64,000 nucleotides of DNA from Lacrimispora sphenoides (GCF_900105215.1 NZ_FOIP01000002.1:1426001-1490000), one strand, 5' to 3'; positions 1-9,373 are shown, numbered from the stretch's first letter. Notes: generated from the letters alone by a model not told the origin. A program made the numbers and translations.

Positions 1-345
1 GAAGCAGGTATTGAGGTAAGGAAGATGATGACCGCTGACGAGATAGCGGAAACACTGGTGAATACGATTATAAAAGATATGCCTTTGAAAGACGGGGATG
101 AAGTATCCGTTATGGTCAATGGTCTTGGAGGAACCCCCTTGGAGGAACAGCTGATTGTGTACAGAAAAGTGCATCAGATCCTTTCCCGTTCAGGAGTCAG
201 CATTGTAATGCCCCACATAGGAGAATATGCAACTTCCATGGAAATGGCCGGTCTTTCTGTAACGATATTTAAACTGGATCAGGAATTAAAGGAATTGCTT
301 CAGGCTCCGGCAGAATCTCCGTTCTATACCAATTCTAATAAATAG
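1..345 (+). CDS. dhaK: Dihydroxyacetone kinase subunit DhaK, C-terminal part
   Basis: The reading frame is open from the first base, so the gene begins before the window; about 114 C-terminal residues are seen. The visible part has the DhaK pattern of a conserved nucleotide-free kinase subunit: an 'LKDGDEVSVMVNGLGGTP' stretch, then 'MPHIGEYATSMEMAGLSVTI' near the end. By family knowledge DhaK binds dihydroxyacetone covalently through a histidine, which would lie outside this window. It is followed after 13 bases by dhaL, so the two subunits are co-translated. No DhaM-like gene follows; the phosphoryl donor partner is not visible here. Confidence 0.93.
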   Translation, partial: EAGIEVRKMMTADEIAETLVNTIIKDMPLKDGDEVSVMVNGLGGTPLEEQLIVYRKVHQILSRSGVSIVMPHIGEYATSMEMAGLSVTIFKLDQELKELLQAPAESPFYTNSNK

Positions 346-358
346 GGAGGAATGTGGC

Positions 359-979
359 ATGAATCGGGAATCAGTAAAGAAAATCATGGAAGCGATCAGC
401 AAGGAAATGTCTGCAAACCGGGATTATCTGGTGGAACTGGATCAGGTAAACGGAGATGGGGACTTAGGGATATCCATGGATGACGGCTACCGGGCGGTGG
501 TGGAATTTTTAAAAACTGCGGAAGAAAAGGATCTTGGGAAGCTTTTTATGGCATGCGGCAAGGTATTCAATGCATCCGCTCCATCTTCCCTTGGAACGAT
601 TACTTCTTTTGGCTTTATGGGCATGGCAAAGGCGTTAAAGGGAAAAGAAGAGGTGGGTTTTGAAGAGGCAGCAGGGGCGATGCTTGCAGCAGTGGAAAAT
701 ATCATGGCAAAGGCGGAATCAAAGGTGGGAGAGAAGACCATTCTTGACGCCCTGTATCCGGGAGCAGAAGCCCTTTTAAAGCATGCATCTGATCCGGAAA
801 CGGCAGTGATGGAAGCGGAGAAGGCAGCAGGACAGGGTTCGGAAGCTACACGGCAGATGCGGGCAGTCCACGGGCGTGCTGCTTATTCGGCAGATCGCAG
901 CGTCGGCATTTTAGACGGCGGTTCTGTTGTTGGAAAATTGATATTTAAGGGGATTGCAGGTTATTATAGGGCTAAGTAA
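359..979 (+). CDS. dhaL: Dihydroxyacetone kinase subunit DhaL (ADP-binding)
   Basis: A 206-residue protein of normal DhaL length. The motif 'DQVNGDGDLGISM' at residues 28-40 carries the aspartates (D28, D33, D35) that in this family hold the Mg-ADP cofactor. The later 'SSLGTITSFGFMGMAKAL' segment also fits the DhaL fold. DhaL uses its bound nucleotide to phosphorylate the dihydroxyacetone held by DhaK, feeding glycerol or DHA carbon into glycolysis. The start has a GGGAGG ribosome binding site and lies 13 bases after dhaK. A rho-independent terminator follows at 1015-1047, so this is the last gene of its operon and a dhaM gene is not attached. Confidence 0.93.
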   Translation: MNRESVKKIMEAISKEMSANRDYLVELDQVNGDGDLGISMDDGYRAVVEFLKTAEEKDLGKLFMACGKVFNASAPSSLGTITSFGFMGMAKALKGKEEVGFEEAAGAMLAAVENIMAKAESKVGEKTILDALYPGAEALLKHASDPETAVMEAEKAAGQGSEATRQMRAVHGRAAYSADRSVGILDGGSVVGKLIFKGIAGYYRAK

Positions 980-1014
980 TAAAATATAATTAACAGGGGA
1001 GTATTGATACGGAA

Positions 1015-1047
1015 GCGTGAAACTGGCAATGTCAGTTTCGCGCTTTT
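1015..1047 (+). terminator. Rho-independent terminator of the dha operon
   Basis: An 11-bp stem (GCGTGAAACTG with CAGTTTCGCGC, one G-U pair) and a 7-base loop are followed by TTTT. It lies 36 bases after the dhaL stop. Confidence 0.8.
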
Positions 1048-1175
1048 AAACATGGATTTCACGATTAGGGCTTAGATTTGGTTTTACATTATCCCTGCAA
1101 CCCTTGTACTTGCTGAAGGAATGTACTATAATGTTAGGAGGCCATGGGCATTAGGAAGTAAGGAGATATTGGCAT

Positions 1176-1877
1176 ATGGGAAATGAATCAAATAAAAAGT
1201 TTACTGACCACATCGGATTTCACATGCTTTTGGCTGCAATAGGCGGATTAATGGATGCGTATTCTTATGTTGACAGAGGCAATGTATTTGCCACCGGCCA
1301 GACAGGGAATTTCGTACTGGCTGCAATTCGTTTCCTATCAAAGGACTATAAAGGCATGGGGCGGGCATTTGTGCCCATCGGAGCGTTCTGGCTGGGGGTT
1401 TTTCTTGCAAGACATATTTATTATAAAATATATAATGAAAAACACACCCATTGGATATCGGGTATTTTATTTCTGGAAATTGCCGTATTGTTTTTGGTCG
1501 GCTTCATTCCTCACACCTTGCCGCACCTGTTTGCCAACACGGCGGTGTCATTTGCCGCTGCAGTGCAATTTTGTACCTTCCGAAACTTTGGAGGGAATGC
1601 CGCCTATGCGCCGGTTTTTTGTACGGGAAATATGCGTTCCTGTGCGGAAATGTATTACGAAGGTTTTGTCAGAAAGGACAGAGAATGCCGGATAAGAGCA
1701 TATCATTACTCGGGAATCTTGCTGGCCTTTTTCACCGGAGCTCTTACAGGAGGCTGGCTATCCTTCCGGTTGGAAGAAAAGGCGATTTGGATGGCTTGTG
1801 TGCTGCTATTGGTATCCTGGATAACCGTTGGTATAGAAAAGAAAGGACAAAAAGCTGGCCAGCCTCTGCTTTTGTAA
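1176..1877 (+). CDS. YoaK/DUF1275 family membrane protein
   Basis: A 233-residue protein with about six hydrophobic segments. The N-terminal half carries the family signature 'GGLMDAYSYVDRGNVF' followed by 'TGQTGNFVL', typical of DUF1275 (B. subtilis YoaK type). 'CTGNMRSCAEMYYEG' in the second half is the matching repeat motif. Members are inner-membrane proteins of unknown substrate; transport is often suggested but not shown. The start has AGGAGA nine bases upstream. The gene stands alone between the dha terminator and the radical SAM operon. Confidence 0.88.
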   Translation: MGNESNKKFTDHIGFHMLLAAIGGLMDAYSYVDRGNVFATGQTGNFVLAAIRFLSKDYKGMGRAFVPIGAFWLGVFLARHIYYKIYNEKHTHWISGILFLEIAVLFLVGFIPHTLPHLFANTAVSFAAAVQFCTFRNFGGNAAYAPVFCTGNMRSCAEMYYEGFVRKDRECRIRAYHYSGILLAFFTGALTGGWLSFRLEEKAIWMACVLLLVSWITVGIEKKGQKAGQPLLL

Positions 1878-2207
1878 ATTAGGGGTTCCGGAAATGGATA
1901 CCGGGACATTTACCTCATCAAGTAGCGAATTGGATTGCGAATATCCGAAAGACTAATAATGAGCCCCATGGATCGCTGCCTTTTTCTGTGTTCTATGGGT
2001 TTTTCCATGTCTGGATTCACACAGGTAATTTTTGAGTTGATTAATCCCTGAAAGTATCCTATAATTATGCAAAGTATCATTAAGAATGGTTCGTTGGAGA
2101 AAATGAAGCGGCTGCAGATTTATGCGATCGCTGGTTTTCATTGACAGCTTTATAACAGATAGCTACTAAAAAGCTTCATAAACTGCAAATAATAAAAAGG
2201 AATGACC
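1878..2207. other. Intergenic region upstream of the radical SAM operon
   Basis: About 330 bases with no credible reading frame. I see no strong terminator for the DUF1275 gene and no clear -35/-10 pair, although the promoter of the long operon that starts at 2208 must be here. The final 20 bases hold the ribosome binding site AAAAAGG. Confidence 0.5.
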
Positions 2208-4073
2208 ATGAGAAAACTAGCATTAAGCGATGAGATTTTATTGAGAATTGAAAAACCGGCCCGCTATATCGGCGGCGAAGTAAATATGGTAAAAAAAGAC
2301 CTGTCTGCTGTGGACATCCGTTTTGCCATGTGTTTCCCGGATGTTTATGAGATTGGGATGTCCCACTTGGGAATGCAGATTTTATATGATATGTTTAACC
2401 GTAGAGAGGATATTTACTGCGAGCGTATTTTTTCCCCCTGGACGGATTTAGACCAGATCATGAGGGAGCAGCATATTCCTCTTTTTGCTTTGGAATCCCA
2501 GGATCCTATTAAGGAATTCGATTTTATTGGAATCACCCTTCAGTATGAAATGTGCTATACAAACATCCTCCAGGTTCTTGATTTGGGACAAATTCCCCTT
2601 CACTGGGAGGACCGGACAGAGGAAGATCCTATTATCATCGGCGGAGGCCCGTGTGCCTACAATCCTGAGCCCTTGGCGGAATTCTTTGACATGTTCTATA
2701 TCGGCGAAGGAGAAACCGTTTATTTTGAGCTTATGGACCGTTATAAGGAAAATAAGAAGAAGGGAGGAAGCCGCCGGGAATTTCTGGAGATGGCTTCAGA
2801 GATTGATGGTATCTATGTACCGGCTTTTTATGATGTATCCTATCATGAGGATGGCACTATAGAGAGCATGAAGCCCAACAATCTCCACGCAAAGGAAAAG
2901 GTAACGAAGCAGCTGGTTGTCACTATGGATGAGGCTTATTACATTGAAAAGCCGGTAGTTCCATTTATTAAGGTGACTCAGGACCGGGTGGTCTTAGAGG
3001 TCATGAGAGGCTGCATCAGGGGCTGCCGTTTCTGTCAGGCCGGTAATGTTTACCGTCCACTAAGGGAACACAGTCTGGAATATTTAAAGGACTACGCCAG
3101 CAAGCTCTTAAAGAGCACCGGACATGAAGAAATCTCTCTTAGCTCTTTAAGTTCCAGTGATTACACCCATTTAGAGGGAATTGTGAATTTCCTGATTGAT
3201 GAATTTAAGGACAAGGGAGTCAATATTTCCCTGCCTTCCCTTCGGATTGACGCTTTTTCTCTTGATGTCATGAGCAAGGTTCAGGATATCAGAAAGAGCA
3301 GTTTAACCTTTGCTCCTGAGGCTGGTTCCCAAAGACTTCGTGACGTAATTAACAAAGGACTGTCAGAAGAGATCATCTTAAAAGGAGCAGGAGAAGCCTT
3401 TCAGGGCGGCTGGAACCGGGTAAAGCTTTACTTTATGCTGGGACTTCCTACTGAAACCGTAGAGGATATGGAAGGGATTGCAGAACTGTCAGAAAAGGTG
3501 GCGGAAGTCTACTATGATATTCCAAAGGATCAGAGAAACGGAAAGGTCCAGGTAGTAGCAAGTTCTTCCTTCTTTGTTCCAAAGCCATTTACCCCGTTCC
3601 AGTGGGCGAGGATGTGCACAAAAGAAGAATTTTTAGAAAGAGCTTATGTCGTTAAAGATAAATTTAAGAAGATGCTGAATCAAAAGAGCTTAAAATATAA
3701 TTATCATGAAGCTGACTTGACGGTTCTGGAAGGTGTTTTGGCACGTGGGGACAGAAAAATCTCCCCCCTGATTGAAGAAGTTTATAAAAATGGCGCCTTG
3801 TATGATTCCTGGTCCGAACATTTTAAAAATGATATCTGGATGAAAGCTTTTGAGACCTGCGGCCTGGATGCGGATTTCTATACGGTCAGGGAGAGGGATT
3901 TAGAGGAAGTGTTCCCCTGGGACTTTATTGATGCAGGCGTATCAAAAGAATTTTTAAAGAGAGAATGGCAGAATGCCATCGATGCGAAAGTCACCCCCAA
4001 CTGCAGGGAGAGATGTTCCGGCTGTGGGGCTATGAATTTCGAGGGAGGAGTCTGCTATGAAACTGAGAATTAA
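2208..4073 (+). CDS. TIGR03960-type radical SAM protein
   Basis: A protein of 621 residues. The N-terminal 200 residues resemble a B12-binding-like domain ('GMQILYDMFNRREDIYCER', 'IIGGGPCAYNPEPLAEF'). The radical SAM core has the cysteine motif C-x3-C-x2-C at about residues 269, 273 and 276, in 'RGCIRGCRFCQAG'. The C-terminus has further cysteines in 'NCRERCSGCG'. An ATG also occurs six bases upstream, but AAAAGG lies only one base before it and seven before the ATG at 2208, so I use 2208. The next gene overlaps by 17 bases. In Clostridia this gene, a DUF2344 gene and rng are a conserved trio; the reaction is unknown, and a link to RNA or ribosome modification is inference. Confidence 0.9.
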   Translation: MRKLALSDEILLRIEKPARYIGGEVNMVKKDLSAVDIRFAMCFPDVYEIGMSHLGMQILYDMFNRREDIYCERIFSPWTDLDQIMREQHIPLFALESQDPIKEFDFIGITLQYEMCYTNILQVLDLGQIPLHWEDRTEEDPIIIGGGPCAYNPEPLAEFFDMFYIGEGETVYFELMDRYKENKKKGGSRREFLEMASEIDGIYVPAFYDVSYHEDGTIESMKPNNLHAKEKVTKQLVVTMDEAYYIEKPVVPFIKVTQDRVVLEVMRGCIRGCRFCQAGNVYRPLREHSLEYLKDYASKLLKSTGHEEISLSSLSSSDYTHLEGIVNFLIDEFKDKGVNISLPSLRIDAFSLDVMSKVQDIRKSSLTFAPEAGSQRLRDVINKGLSEEIILKGAGEAFQGGWNRVKLYFMLGLPTETVEDMEGIAELSEKVAEVYYDIPKDQRNGKVQVVASSSFFVPKPFTPFQWARMCTKEEFLERAYVVKDKFKKMLNQKSLKYNYHEADLTVLEGVLARGDRKISPLIEEVYKNGALYDSWSEHFKNDIWMKAFETCGLDADFYTVRERDLEEVFPWDFIDAGVSKEFLKREWQNAIDAKVTPNCRERCSGCGAMNFEGGVCYETEN

Positions 4074-4767
4074 ATTTTCCAAGCAAGGCCCGGTCAAATT
4101 CGTAGGCCATCTGGATGTGATGCGTTATTTTCAGAAGGCTATGAGAAGGGCTGGGATTGATATCAAATACAGTGAAGGCTTCAGCCCGCATCAGATCATG
4201 TCTTTTGCAGCACCTTTAGGAGTGGGGCTTACCAGCAATGGAGAATACATGGATATTGAAGTGAATTCCATGGAGGATTGCAAAACCATGGTGAGCCAGT
4301 TAAATGAAGTAATGGCAGAAGGAATCCAGATCATGGAATGCCATATCCTTGAAGAACGGGCGAAAAATGCCATGTCTCTTGTTGCTGCCGCAGACTATAC
4401 GCTGACGTTCCGGGAAGGAAAGCAGACAAACGATTTGGATGCATTTCTAAACGGCCTTTCAGATTTTATGGGACAGGACCATATCTTTATCACCAAAAAA
4501 ACGAAAAAGGGCGAAAGAGAAATAGACTTAAAAGCTTTTATCTATGAACTCTCGGTTCATGGAGAGACGATCTTCATGAAGATATCTGCCGGAAGTGCAG
4601 ATAATGTAAAGCCAGAGCTGGTGATGGAGGCTTATTATCAGTGGCTTGGACAGACCTGTCCGGAGTTTGCCTTCCAGATTCAGAGAGAAGAGGTTTACGG
4701 CAATAAGGTCGACGAGGAACATAGAATGCTTGTGCCTTTGGGGCATATAGGAGAATCCCTTGAATAA
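4057..4767 (+). CDS. DUF2344 / TIGR03936 radical SAM-linked protein
   Basis: A 236-residue protein that begins 'MKLRIKFSKQGPVKFVGHLD', the typical start of the TIGR03936 family. It also has the conserved 'KYSEGFSPHQIMSFAAPLGVG' segment. In many Firmicutes it is encoded next to, or fused with, the TIGR03960 radical SAM protein and is thought to be its partner. No catalytic function is established. It overlaps the upstream gene by 17 bases and the downstream rng gene by 8 bases, which indicates translational coupling. Confidence 0.9.
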   Translation: MKLRIKFSKQGPVKFVGHLDVMRYFQKAMRRAGIDIKYSEGFSPHQIMSFAAPLGVGLTSNGEYMDIEVNSMEDCKTMVSQLNEVMAEGIQIMECHILEERAKNAMSLVAAADYTLTFREGKQTNDLDAFLNGLSDFMGQDHIFITKKTKKGEREIDLKAFIYELSVHGETIFMKISAGSADNVKPELVMEAYYQWLGQTCPEFAFQIQREEVYGNKVDEEHRMLVPLGHIGESLE

Positions 4768-5962
4768 GTTAATCATAACAAGATGGAACGGCTCGGTCAT
4801 CACCCTTCTCCAGTCAGGAAAAGAGACGGTTCAGGTCAACATCGAACCGGAGGAAAACCAGTCTGTTTTGGGCAATATCTATATAGGAAAAGTAAATCAT
4901 ATCGTAAAAAATATCAATGCAGCTTTCGTAGATATTGGAGGGGGACAGATGGGATATTTAAGTCTGTCTGACGCCAATATCCTCTTTGTGGACCAGCGGA
5001 CTTATAATGGAAAACTTCGCCAGGGCGATGAAATTATCGTCCAGGTAGAACGGGACGCGGTAAAGACAAAGGCTCCGGTTCTCACTGGAAACTTAAATGT
5101 TACCGGCCGATATTTTGTACTGACCTCCGGAAAGAAACAGATTGGCTTTTCAACCAAGATCACGGATCAGGCATGGAAACAGGAGATGAAGTCCTATCTG
5201 GAATCCAGGAAGGAAGAAGACTTTGGTATGATTGTCCGCACCAATGCCTATAAGGTTCCTAAAGAGGAACTGGAGTCGGAACTGATCCAGTTAATGGATT
5301 CTTTTAAAGAGATGCTGGACAATGCAAAACACAGAACCTGCTACAGCCTTCTTTACAGTTCAGCCCCTTCCTATTTGACCGGCTTAAGAGACAGCCTTAA
5401 ATCTTCCCTGGAAGCAGTCATTACCGATGAACCGGATATATACGATGCTATAAAAGATTATCTTACCCAGTGCCAGCCGGAAGATCTGGGGCTTCTTACA
5501 AGGTATGAGGACAATCTGCTTCCCTTAGGAAAGCTTTACCGGATAGAAAAGACTATGGATGAAGCTTTGGGGAAAAGGGTCTGGCTGAAATCAGGGGGTT
5601 ATCTGGTCATTGAACCTACGGAAGCCCTGGTAGTCATTGATGTAAATACAGGTAAATATTCCGGAAAAAAAGAACTCCGGGAAACGATCAAAAAGGTTAA
5701 TTTAGAGGCTGCCGAAGAAATCGGGCATCAGCTTCGGCTTCGAAATTTATCCGGTATCATAATTATTGATTTTATTGATATGGAAGCAGAAGAAGACAGG
5801 CGGATCCTTATGGAACGTCTGGAGGGGATTCTGTCCAAAGATCCGGTCAAAACGACCGTTGTTGAAATGACAAAATTAAATCTGGTGGAAGTGACCAGAA
5901 AAAAAATACGAAAGCCTCTTTATGAGCAGGCATTGCAGATGAAGGAGAAGGTTTCATTATGA
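4760..5962 (+). CDS. rng: Ribonuclease E/G family endoribonuclease
   Basis: A 400-residue RNase G-type enzyme that cleaves single-stranded RNA in rRNA maturation and mRNA decay. An S1-like region ('LGNIYIGKVNHIVKNINAAF', near residue 38) is followed by the DNase I-like catalytic part. That part holds D294 in 'VVIDVNTG' and D337 in 'IIIIDFIDME'; the 43-residue spacing equals that of D303 and D346 in E. coli RNase E. It ends shortly after 'MTKLNLVEVTRKK', so the Zn-link and small domain of longer enzymes are missing, as I recall for clostridial versions. The start codon is TTG, with AGGAG six bases upstream. It overlaps trkA by ATGA. Confidence 0.92.
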   Translation: MNKLIITRWNGSVITLLQSGKETVQVNIEPEENQSVLGNIYIGKVNHIVKNINAAFVDIGGGQMGYLSLSDANILFVDQRTYNGKLRQGDEIIVQVERDAVKTKAPVLTGNLNVTGRYFVLTSGKKQIGFSTKITDQAWKQEMKSYLESRKEEDFGMIVRTNAYKVPKEELESELIQLMDSFKEMLDNAKHRTCYSLLYSSAPSYLTGLRDSLKSSLEAVITDEPDIYDAIKDYLTQCQPEDLGLLTRYEDNLLPLGKLYRIEKTMDEALGKRVWLKSGGYLVIEPTEALVVIDVNTGKYSGKKELRETIKKVNLEAAEEIGHQLRLRNLSGIIIIDFIDMEAEEDRRILMERLEGILSKDPVKTTVVEMTKLNLVEVTRKKIRKPLYEQALQMKEKVSL

Positions 5963-7314
5963 AAATCATAATCGTGGGTTGCGGTAAGGTAGGTGCAACC
6001 CTGGCAGAACAGCTGAACAATGAGCATCATGATATTATGCTCATTGATAAAAGCGCAGATGTCATTAACTCTATTACGGAGAGAATCGATGTCATGGGCG
6101 TCGTGGGAAATGGGGCAGTTTATAAAGTACAGATGGAGGCAGGGATTCAGGAGACAGATCTTTTAATTGCCACAACTAATTCCGACGAGCTGAATATGCT
6201 ATGCTGCCTGATTGCGAAGAAGGCAGGAGACTGTCATACCATTGCCAGGATCCGTAATCCGGAATATCACTCTGAAATCAACTATATCAGGGAAGAGCTT
6301 GGACTTTCTCTGGCTATTAATCCGGAGATGGCTGCAGCCATGGAAATAGCCAGGCTGCTTCGATTTCCGTCTGCAATCAAAATCGATACGTTTGCCAAGG
6401 GTAGGATTGAAATTTTGAAATTCCTGGTGCCGGATCATTCCATCCTTCATAACATGAGGGTACGGGAGGTCCTGTCAAAGCTTCATTGCAATGTGCTGAT
6501 CTGTGCCATTGAGCATGGCAGTGAAGTCATCATCCCAAGCGGAGAATCCGTCATGATGGCAGGAGATAAGATATCGTTTATCGCATCACCTGCAGAAGCC
6601 AACGAGTTCTTCAAACAGGCAGGGATTGATAACAATACAATTCGGACAGTAATGATGGTAGGCGGCGGAAAGATTACATATTATGTTGCGAAATTGATGG
6701 AAAGTACAAAGATCAACGTAAAGATTCTGGAGCAGAATATGGAGCGCTGCAATGAACTGAGCGAGCTTCTTCCAAAGGCTATGGTCATACATGGAGATGC
6801 TTCTGATCAGGAACTGCTGCTTCAGGAAGGAATCGGTCAGATCGATGCCTTCGCTTCTCTTACCGGCTTTGACGAGGAGAATATTATGCTTTCTCTTTAT
6901 GCAGCAAGTCAGTCCAAGGCAAAACTTATTACAAAAGTAAACCGGATCGCTTTTGAAAATGTCATTGATTCCATGAATTTAGGCAGTGTGATTTATCCCA
7001 AACTCATCACGAGTGAGACCATTCTCCAATACGTCCGCGCCATGCAGAATTCCATGGGGAGCAATGTGGAGACCCTCTATAAAATTGTGGCGGACCGGGC
7101 GGAAGCTTTGGAATTCCGTGTTGCAAATGAGCCGAGTATCGTAGGGATTCCACTTGAAAAGCTTGAGCTTAAAAATAATCTTCTTGTGGCCTTTATCAAC
7201 CGGAAGGGACAGTTTATCAGTCCCCGCGGAAAGGACACCCTGGAGGAAGGCGACCGGGTGATCGTAGTCACCACGGTAACCGGGCTTAATGACTTAAAGG
7301 ACATACTAAGGTAG
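5959..7314 (+). CDS. trkA: Trk potassium uptake regulator TrkA
   Basis: A 451-residue cytoplasmic protein with two tandem RCK modules. The first Rossmann motif is 'IVGCGKVGATLAEQL' (residues 4-18). A second begins near residue 230 ('VMMVGGGKITYYVAKLM'). Each is followed by a TrkA-C segment, the last ending 'GDRVIVVTTVTGLNDL'. TrkA binds NAD(H) or nucleotides and gates the membrane channel TrkH, encoded 16 bases downstream. Its ATG overlaps the rng stop codon, so potassium uptake genes are translationally coupled to an RNA-processing operon here. Confidence 0.95.
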   Translation: MKIIIVGCGKVGATLAEQLNNEHHDIMLIDKSADVINSITERIDVMGVVGNGAVYKVQMEAGIQETDLLIATTNSDELNMLCCLIAKKAGDCHTIARIRNPEYHSEINYIREELGLSLAINPEMAAAMEIARLLRFPSAIKIDTFAKGRIEILKFLVPDHSILHNMRVREVLSKLHCNVLICAIEHGSEVIIPSGESVMMAGDKISFIASPAEANEFFKQAGIDNNTIRTVMMVGGGKITYYVAKLMESTKINVKILEQNMERCNELSELLPKAMVIHGDASDQELLLQEGIGQIDAFASLTGFDEENIMLSLYAASQSKAKLITKVNRIAFENVIDSMNLGSVIYPKLITSETILQYVRAMQNSMGSNVETLYKIVADRAEALEFRVANEPSIVGIPLEKLELKNNLLVAFINRKGQFISPRGKDTLEEGDRVIVVTTVTGLNDLKDILR

Positions 7315-7330
7315 AAAAGGCGAAAAGGCT

Positions 7331-8773
7331 ATGAATAAAAAAGTTATCATCTATCTGATGGGCTGGATTTTAAATATTGAGGCAGTTTTTATGTTGCTGC
7401 CGTGCGTCACTGCATTGATCTACAGAGAAACCAGCGGTTATTGGTTTCTGGCAGTTATGGCAGTCTGCGGAGGCATTGGAATTATTTTAACACGCAAAAA
7501 GCCTGAAAACATGGTTTTCTTTGCAAAAGAAGGCTTTGTTTCCGTTGCACTAAGCTGGATTGTTCTAAGCTTTTTTGGGGCAATGCCCTTTTATTTAAGT
7601 GGGGAGATCCCCAGATTTGAAGATGCCATGTTTGAGGTGATTTCCGGCTTTACGACTACCGGATCCAGTATTTTGACGGATGTGGAATCTCTTTCCCAAT
7701 GCATGATCATGTGGAGGAGCTTTACTCACTGGATTGGAGGTATGGGAGTTCTGGTATTTATCTTATCCCTCTTGCCTCTTTCTGGCGGTTATAATATGTA
7801 CATTATGAAGGCAGAAAGCCCTGGCCCTTCCGTAGGAAAACTGGTGCCAAGGGTGCGGTCGACCGCTAAAATCCTTTATACAATCTATTTATTTATGACG
7901 GTGCTGCAGATCATTCTTCTGCTGATAGGAGGTATGCCGCTGTTTGATTCCCTGGCAATCAGCTTCGGAACAGCCGGTACCGGTGGATTTGGAATCAAAA
8001 ACAGCAGTATGGCCTTTTATGATAGTTACTACCTGCAGGGAGTTGTTACCGTATTTATGATTTTATTCGGTATAAACTTTAATGTGTATCACCTGCTTTT
8101 AACCCGCCACCCCAAAGAAGCCTTCCGCTGTGAGGAAGCCAGGGCATATCTTGGAATCATTGCGGCGTCTGTTTTATTTATTACCTTTAATATCCGCGGC
8201 AGCTTTGGAAGCCTGTTTTCCGCTTTTCATCATGCGGCCTTTCAGGTGGCCTCGATTATTACCACAACGGGTTATTCCACCGTTGACTTTGATTTATGGC
8301 CGGAATTTTCAAAGGGGATCCTGGTTGCTCTCATGTTTATCGGTGCATGTGCAGGAAGTACGGGCGGAGGTTTTAAGGTATCAAGAGTCGTTATCCTTTT
8401 AAAGGCTGTAAAAAAAGAACTGGGATCCTTGATCCATCCCAGAAGCGTAAAGGTATTAAAGCTGGATGGAAAGCCCATTGAACATAATGTGCTCCGGTCC
8501 ATCAATACATTTTTATGTGCTTACATCGTAATTTTTACGTTCTCTGTGCTGATTGTCAGTCTGGATAACTTTGATTTTGCTACTAATTTTACTGCTGTTG
8601 CTGCAACTTTTAATAACATCGGACCAGGACTGGCAGGAGCCGGTCCTCTCCAGAACTTCTCCAAATTTTCTGCATTGTCTAAATATGTCATGATGTTTGA
8701 CATGCTTGCGGGACGTTTGGAGGTATTCCCATTGCTATTGATTTTTGCACCTTCTACATGGAAAAATAGTTAA
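7331..8773 (+). CDS. trkH: Trk potassium uptake membrane subunit TrkH
   Basis: A 480-residue polytopic membrane protein of the TrkH/KtrB family. The four P-loop repeats are visible as 'SGFTTTGSSI', 'GTAGTGGFGI', 'TTTGYSTVDF' and 'ATFNNIGPGL'. The glycines and threonines form the potassium selectivity filter. It has about eight to ten membrane segments and ends with the common 'LAGRLEVFPLLLIFAPSTW'. It partners with TrkA immediately upstream. A GC-rich hairpin at 8784-8810 follows the stop. Confidence 0.95.
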   Translation: MNKKVIIYLMGWILNIEAVFMLLPCVTALIYRETSGYWFLAVMAVCGGIGIILTRKKPENMVFFAKEGFVSVALSWIVLSFFGAMPFYLSGEIPRFEDAMFEVISGFTTTGSSILTDVESLSQCMIMWRSFTHWIGGMGVLVFILSLLPLSGGYNMYIMKAESPGPSVGKLVPRVRSTAKILYTIYLFMTVLQIILLLIGGMPLFDSLAISFGTAGTGGFGIKNSSMAFYDSYYLQGVVTVFMILFGINFNVYHLLLTRHPKEAFRCEEARAYLGIIAASVLFITFNIRGSFGSLFSAFHHAAFQVASIITTTGYSTVDFDLWPEFSKGILVALMFIGACAGSTGGGFKVSRVVILLKAVKKELGSLIHPRSVKVLKLDGKPIEHNVLRSINTFLCAYIVIFTFSVLIVSLDNFDFATNFTAVAATFNNIGPGLAGAGPLQNFSKFSALSKYVMMFDMLAGRLEVFPLLLIFAPSTWKNS

Positions 8774-8783
8774 GAAAAGAAAA

Positions 8784-8810
8784 GGCCGCAGATATTTTAG
8801 CTCTGCGGCC
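8784..8810 (+). terminator. Hairpin after trkH, probable terminator
   Basis: A perfect 8-bp stem (GGCCGCAG with CTGCGGCC) and an 11-base loop begin 10 bases after the trkH stop. The usual U-run is missing, so termination may be weak or factor-assisted. Confidence 0.5.
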
Positions 8811-8837
8811 CTGTTGCGTGGAGAGAGTAATGAAATG

Positions 8838-9023
8838 CTACAGGATTCCCTTAGTGCCTTTTTCCGGAAGACTTTCATTTCTGTTCCCGTTATGATTGCC
8901 GCAGTAGACTCCTTTCTTTATTGGTGCGAATAAAAAGCCAAGGACGCAGCCAAACAGAAAAGCTGACACGATTGAAAGCCGTTTTTCAGGTAAACTCCAT
9001 TCTCTGTTAAAAAAGTTTCTCAT
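8838..9023 (-). CDS. Small membrane protein, conserved hypothetical
   Basis: A 61-residue protein on the minus strand. Its start has AAAGGAGT about eight bases upstream, better than expected for a chance frame. A charged N-terminus ('MRNFFNREWSLPEKR') is followed by one hydrophobic segment ('IVSAFLFGCVLGFLFAP') and a hydrophilic tail rich in Gly and Asn ('CGNHNGNRN'). The layout resembles small single-pass proteins seen in Lachnospiraceae. Function unknown; it stands alone, convergent with trkH. Confidence 0.6.
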   Translation of the reverse strand: MRNFFNREWSLPEKRLSIVSAFLFGCVLGFLFAPIKKGVYCGNHNGNRNESLPEKGTKGIL

Positions 9024-9257
9024 AGTCTGAACTCCTTTCGTTTGCTTATGAAAAATTTTACGTAAACCGAACGCTCCTTATACTGATAGCATGTTTATGA
9101 CAGAAGCTGGTAAATATATGATTATTTATGCCCAACTGTTTCTATTCATATCCCCTTGTTTTATCTGATGGCTTCTATTATACTGGACACCAGAAACAAA
9201 TACAAGGAAAAGCCTTGCTGCAGGCGGAAAAACTGATTATTTTTTATTTAAAAGATA

Positions 9258-9286
9258 TTGACAGAACAGTTTGGGAATGATATATT
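9258..9286 (+). promoter_or_regulatory. Sigma-A promoter of the rplU operon
   Basis: TTGACA at 9258-9263 and TATATT at 9281-9286 are separated by 17 bases. The -35 is a perfect match to consensus. The predicted start of transcription is near 9293, leaving an untranslated leader of about 80 bases before rplU. Confidence 0.85.
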
Positions 9287-9292
9287 AATAAA

Positions 9293-9373
9293 GTATGCCG
9301 CACAATGAGGTTAAAAAGTTTCCATTTATTTGGAACACCGCAGTTGGCGAGTAATGATAATAGGAGGTGCCAT
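9293..9373 (+). promoter_or_regulatory. Untranslated leader of rplU, candidate L21 leader RNA
   Basis: The roughly 80-base leader contains 'GCCGCACAATGAGG' and 'GAACACCGCAGTTGGCGA', and ends with AGGAGG seven bases before the rplU ATG. Firmicutes commonly have an 'L21 leader' autoregulatory RNA at this place. The position and the CCGCA elements fit my memory of it, but I could not align it to a model. Confidence 0.5.

Noticed and set aside
1255..1882. Additional plus-strand frames inside the YoaK gene
   Set aside because: Out-of-frame shadows of the DUF1275 gene with no start signals.
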